Positions 3,960 through 5,991 of a DNA stretch of 5,991 bases are shown one piece after another. How positions within the stretch are numbered: the stretch's first letter is position 1; each line of letters opens with the position of its first letter. The stretch is from contig DITO01000221.1 of the NCBI GenBank assembly GCA_002422065.1, positions 520 to 6,510 on the forward strand, read 5' to 3'. The notes under the pieces were generated by a model that did no database searches, was not told the DNA's origin, and was given only the letters and a program-made list of their open reading frames with translations. A program made the position numbers and the translations under genes. The stretch is from Erysipelotrichaceae bacterium UBA6182. GTDB lineage: Bacteria > Bacillota_I > Bacilli_A > Erysipelotrichales > Erysipelotrichaceae.

Positions 3960-5991
3960 GTGCCGGTTATTTTTTTAGATTTTTATTCGAGTTTAGAAAA
4001 AAAAGAGAACAACAACTTCAAAAACAAAAATATATACAGTACACCTTTGTTGGAACAGTATGATCTCATCAACAACAGGTTGCCTTTGAATATGAGATTC
4101 AGTGATATCAGGTCTTTTATTGAGAATGCATTCCCTTCAGGATTACTTAAGCGATATTACATTTCATGTCCGAACTACAAAAGAGAAGTCGTAAAAGGTG
4201 CAACCGCTAATTTTTTAAGGAATGTAGTTCTTAGAGCCGATGGAAATGAGTTCTCTAAAAGACTACCAAACAACATGAGTGTTATCTTGATTGGAGACAT
4301 CATAGAAGGTGGGAAACTTAAAATGCTGTCTGTAAAAGGGATAGAACTCATTGATGAAGGTTTTACGAAACATGGTGAAACTTTGATCATGAACTCTTAC
4401 TCTTGTTCTGCATTTCAAAGAAACACATGGTCTATACAACACGTCGACTACAATGAAACTTATTTTTCACCAAACACAATACTTAACCTAATTCAAACAA
4501 GTTATCCAGTGAGAAATTTTGACTCAGTCACCAAGTTCTATCAAACATGGGATGAGTATTTGAAGTTTAGAGAATACTACCTACAAACTCAAACCCAAAG
4601 ACATTTTACAATTTCGAATGTAGAGTATAAAGAGGCTTTCTCAATCAATAGAAGAAGATATCAGAAAAATTCGGAATTATATGATGCACATCTTTTAGAT
4701 TCACATAATGAGTTTTCAAATGGTGAACTCATCGTTTTAGAAAAAGAACTTGATGATACTGAACACTTTCATTTGATCAGAGTAGATATTGAATACAATC
4801 GTCTGAGGTTTTTAGAAGAGTCAATCGAGAAAGGAAATCGTAAAACTAACAAAATCGAAACGAGCATTCGATCTTTTGCACGTGATAATTTAGCGTTATC
4901 AGACATTCCACCCAGAAAAGAAAAGTTTAATGATCAACTTAAGAATAGCTTTCAACTGGAACAAAGATTTAAAATTATCAAGAGTGAAATAGAGCCAATT
5001 TGTATAGACCTTGAACAAAAATATGCAAAAATGATCAAGGATCAACTTGCTGCAATAGACACTTTATATCAACAAAAAATTGAAAAAGAAACATCTGCAG
5101 CTTTGAAAATCAAAGAACAAGAATTAGTTAGAGCTTTAAATAGAGAACTAAGTCAGTACAGCGATTCGATTAATCGCAAGCTTAATGATGATATCAAGGA
5201 GATGAATGACCTTTCAATTAAGCAAAAATACAACAATGCTATTGAAAATATAAAAAAGCAGCTTAAAAAAGATTTTGACCAACAGATTAACACTATTAAC
5301 CAAAGACTAAAAAACGAGAAGAATAAAGATAAACAAGAAATACTTAAGAAGCAAATTAATGAATATAAAGAAGCGTTTGATAACAAAATCAAAAACGCTC
5401 ACCAGAATATAGATCTTAGACAAATGTATGTTGATCGAAACGAAAGATTAATTCAAACAAGAGAAAATGAACTACAAAGCGAACTTAAGAAAAGCCTAAG
5501 TGAGTATTCTAACCAAACGAAAAAGCAGTTAGAGACAAATTACCAGGACACAATCAGAAAAGATAAGATTACTAAGAAACAAGAACTTGAGGACGAATTA
5601 AAAGTATTGATAGAAAAGCGTATTCATGATGATACAATTGTTCGGTTTTCTCTCTATTTTAAAACTGATCCAGAAAATCAATCTGGGGTGATTAGTGCGC
5701 TTTACAATAAGAAATATAGTTATCTAATTTATAATAATCGAGCTGAACAAGCCAAAATTGACCGACAAAGAAATGCTCTTGAATCATTTTTTGAAGGTAA
5801 TGTAAAAAATCCATATTTGTCAACTTTCCTCTTTTCACCAGAAGATTTGAATCCAAACATACATCAAAATCGTGAGTGGAACTGGTTTCTAGAAAAACTA
5901 AACGACAAACAAAAAGAAGCTGTAAAAAGAGCTGTTGCTAGTAACGGTGTTTTCTTGCTGCAAGGGCCTCCTGGTACAGGTAAGACACAAG
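3960..5991 (+). CDS. Large coiled-coil SF1 (UPF1/DNA2-like) helicase or ATPase, N-terminal 677 residues, 3' end outside the window
   Basis: The frame is open without interruption from a GTG at 3960 to the window edge. The start MPVIFLDFYSSLEKK has no signal peptide. Residues 1 to about 337 match no domain I can name. They include a beta-rich stretch (MSVILIGDIIEGGKLKML), a TWDEYLKFREYYL helix near residue 197, and ELIVLEKELDD-x-EHFHLIRVDIEYN. Residues about 338-556 are an almost continuous, Lys/Glu/Gln-rich coiled coil. A linker (VRFSLYFKTDPENQSG, then NPYLSTFLFSPEDL) leads to a Q-motif-like LNDKQKEAVKRAV (residues 647-659, Gln651). The Walker A box GPPGTGKT is at residues 669-676. The Q motif plus GPPGTGKTQ is the hallmark of UPF1/DNA2/SMG2-type SF1 helicases, whose cores need about 400-500 further residues, so the full protein should exceed 1,100 residues. 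Motifs II-VI and any C-terminal nuclease (for example PLD or Vsr-like, as in some defence helicases) cannot be seen. A nucleic-acid-dependent ATPase is secure; a defence role is inference. Confidence 0.85.
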   Translation, partial: MPVIFLDFYSSLEKKENNNFKNKNIYSTPLLEQYDLINNRLPLNMRFSDIRSFIENAFPSGLLKRYYISCPNYKREVVKGATANFLRNVVLRADGNEFSKRLPNNMSVILIGDIIEGGKLKMLSVKGIELIDEGFTKHGETLIMNSYSCSAFQRNTWSIQHVDYNETYFSPNTILNLIQTSYPVRNFDSVTKFYQTWDEYLKFREYYLQTQTQRHFTISNVEYKEAFSINRRRYQKNSELYDAHLLDSHNEFSNGELIVLEKELDDTEHFHLIRVDIEYNRLRFLEESIEKGNRKTNKIETSIRSFARDNLALSDIPPRKEKFNDQLKNSFQLEQRFKIIKSEIEPICIDLEQKYAKMIKDQLAAIDTLYQQKIEKETSAALKIKEQELVRALNRELSQYSDSINRKLNDDIKEMNDLSIKQKYNNAIENIKKQLKKDFDQQINTINQRLKNEKNKDKQEILKKQINEYKEAFDNKIKNAHQNIDLRQMYVDRNERLIQTRENELQSELKKSLSEYSNQTKKQLETNYQDTIRKDKITKKQELEDELKVLIEKRIHDDTIVRFSLYFKTDPENQSGVISALYNKKYSYLIYNNRAEQAKIDRQRNALESFFEGNVKNPYLSTFLFSPEDLNPNIHQNREWNWFLEKLNDKQKEAVKRAVASNGVFLLQGPPGTGKTQ

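Noticed and set aside
3950..4063. Short frame starting at GTG 3950, in phase with the HTH gene directly after its stop
   Set aside because: Too close to the Shine-Dalgarno, only 37 codons with no pattern, and in competition with the well-supported helicase frame.
4175..4390. 71-codon minus-strand open frame inside the helicase gene
   Set aside because: The plus-strand frame from GTG 3960 is open for more than 2 kb and ends in Walker A; this frame has no motif or binding site.
5153..5392. 79-codon minus-strand frame resembling a hydrophobic membrane protein
   Set aside because: Its Leu/Ile/Phe/Ser-rich look is the reverse complement of the Lys/Glu/Asn-rich coiled coil and not evidence of a membrane protein.
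1..5991. CRISPR array, tRNA or rRNA genes
   Set aside because: No regularly spaced repeats and no tRNA- or rRNA-like conserved segments were seen; the window is almost fully protein-coding.

Overview
The window comes from a low-GC, AT-biased bacterium, most likely a Bacillota or Mollicutes-related lineage. Evidence for this is the AT-rich codon use, the strong purine-rich ribosome binding sites, and a classical TTGATT-N17-TATAAT promoter. TGG encodes Trp throughout and no gene has an in-frame TGA, so the Mycoplasma-type TGA=Trp code is not in use. The sequence does not allow a genus call. All genes read on the plus strand.

Left part (1-3251): a compact, translationally coupled recombination cassette. 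It holds the 3' end of a protein with a CxxC...CxxxC zinc-finger tail, a small SHOCT-like protein, and two consecutive, divergent large serine recombinases. Each gene overlaps the next (14, 56 and 8 bp). Both recombinases keep the catalytic serine, the conserved arginines and a four-cysteine zinc ribbon. This is the layout of a DNA integration/excision module, so the window probably lies in or at the edge of a mobile element.

Middle (3252-3412): a 161-bp AT-rich spacer with no convincing gene. It carries the promoter for the right-hand operon, an inverted repeat overlapping the -35 box and spacer, and an imperfect duplication of a -10/Shine-Dalgarno-like block. It is the natural place to look for an attachment site or element boundary.

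Right part (3422-5991, continuing beyond the window): a two-gene operon. The first gene encodes a 175-residue protein with an N-terminal helix-turn-helix and a helical/coiled-coil remainder. Ten bases after it, a GTG-started gene opens a very large protein. That protein has about 340 residues of unrecognised sequence, about 220 residues of charged coiled coil, then a Q-motif-like segment and a Walker A box (GPPGTGKT) that ends at the window edge. This is the start of a UPF1/DNA2-like SF1 helicase core. A small HTH protein coupled to a giant coiled-coil SF1 helicase beside mobile-element recombinases is a plausible accessory system, possibly anti-phage defence. That role is an inference: the helicase C-terminus and any further operon genes lie outside the window.
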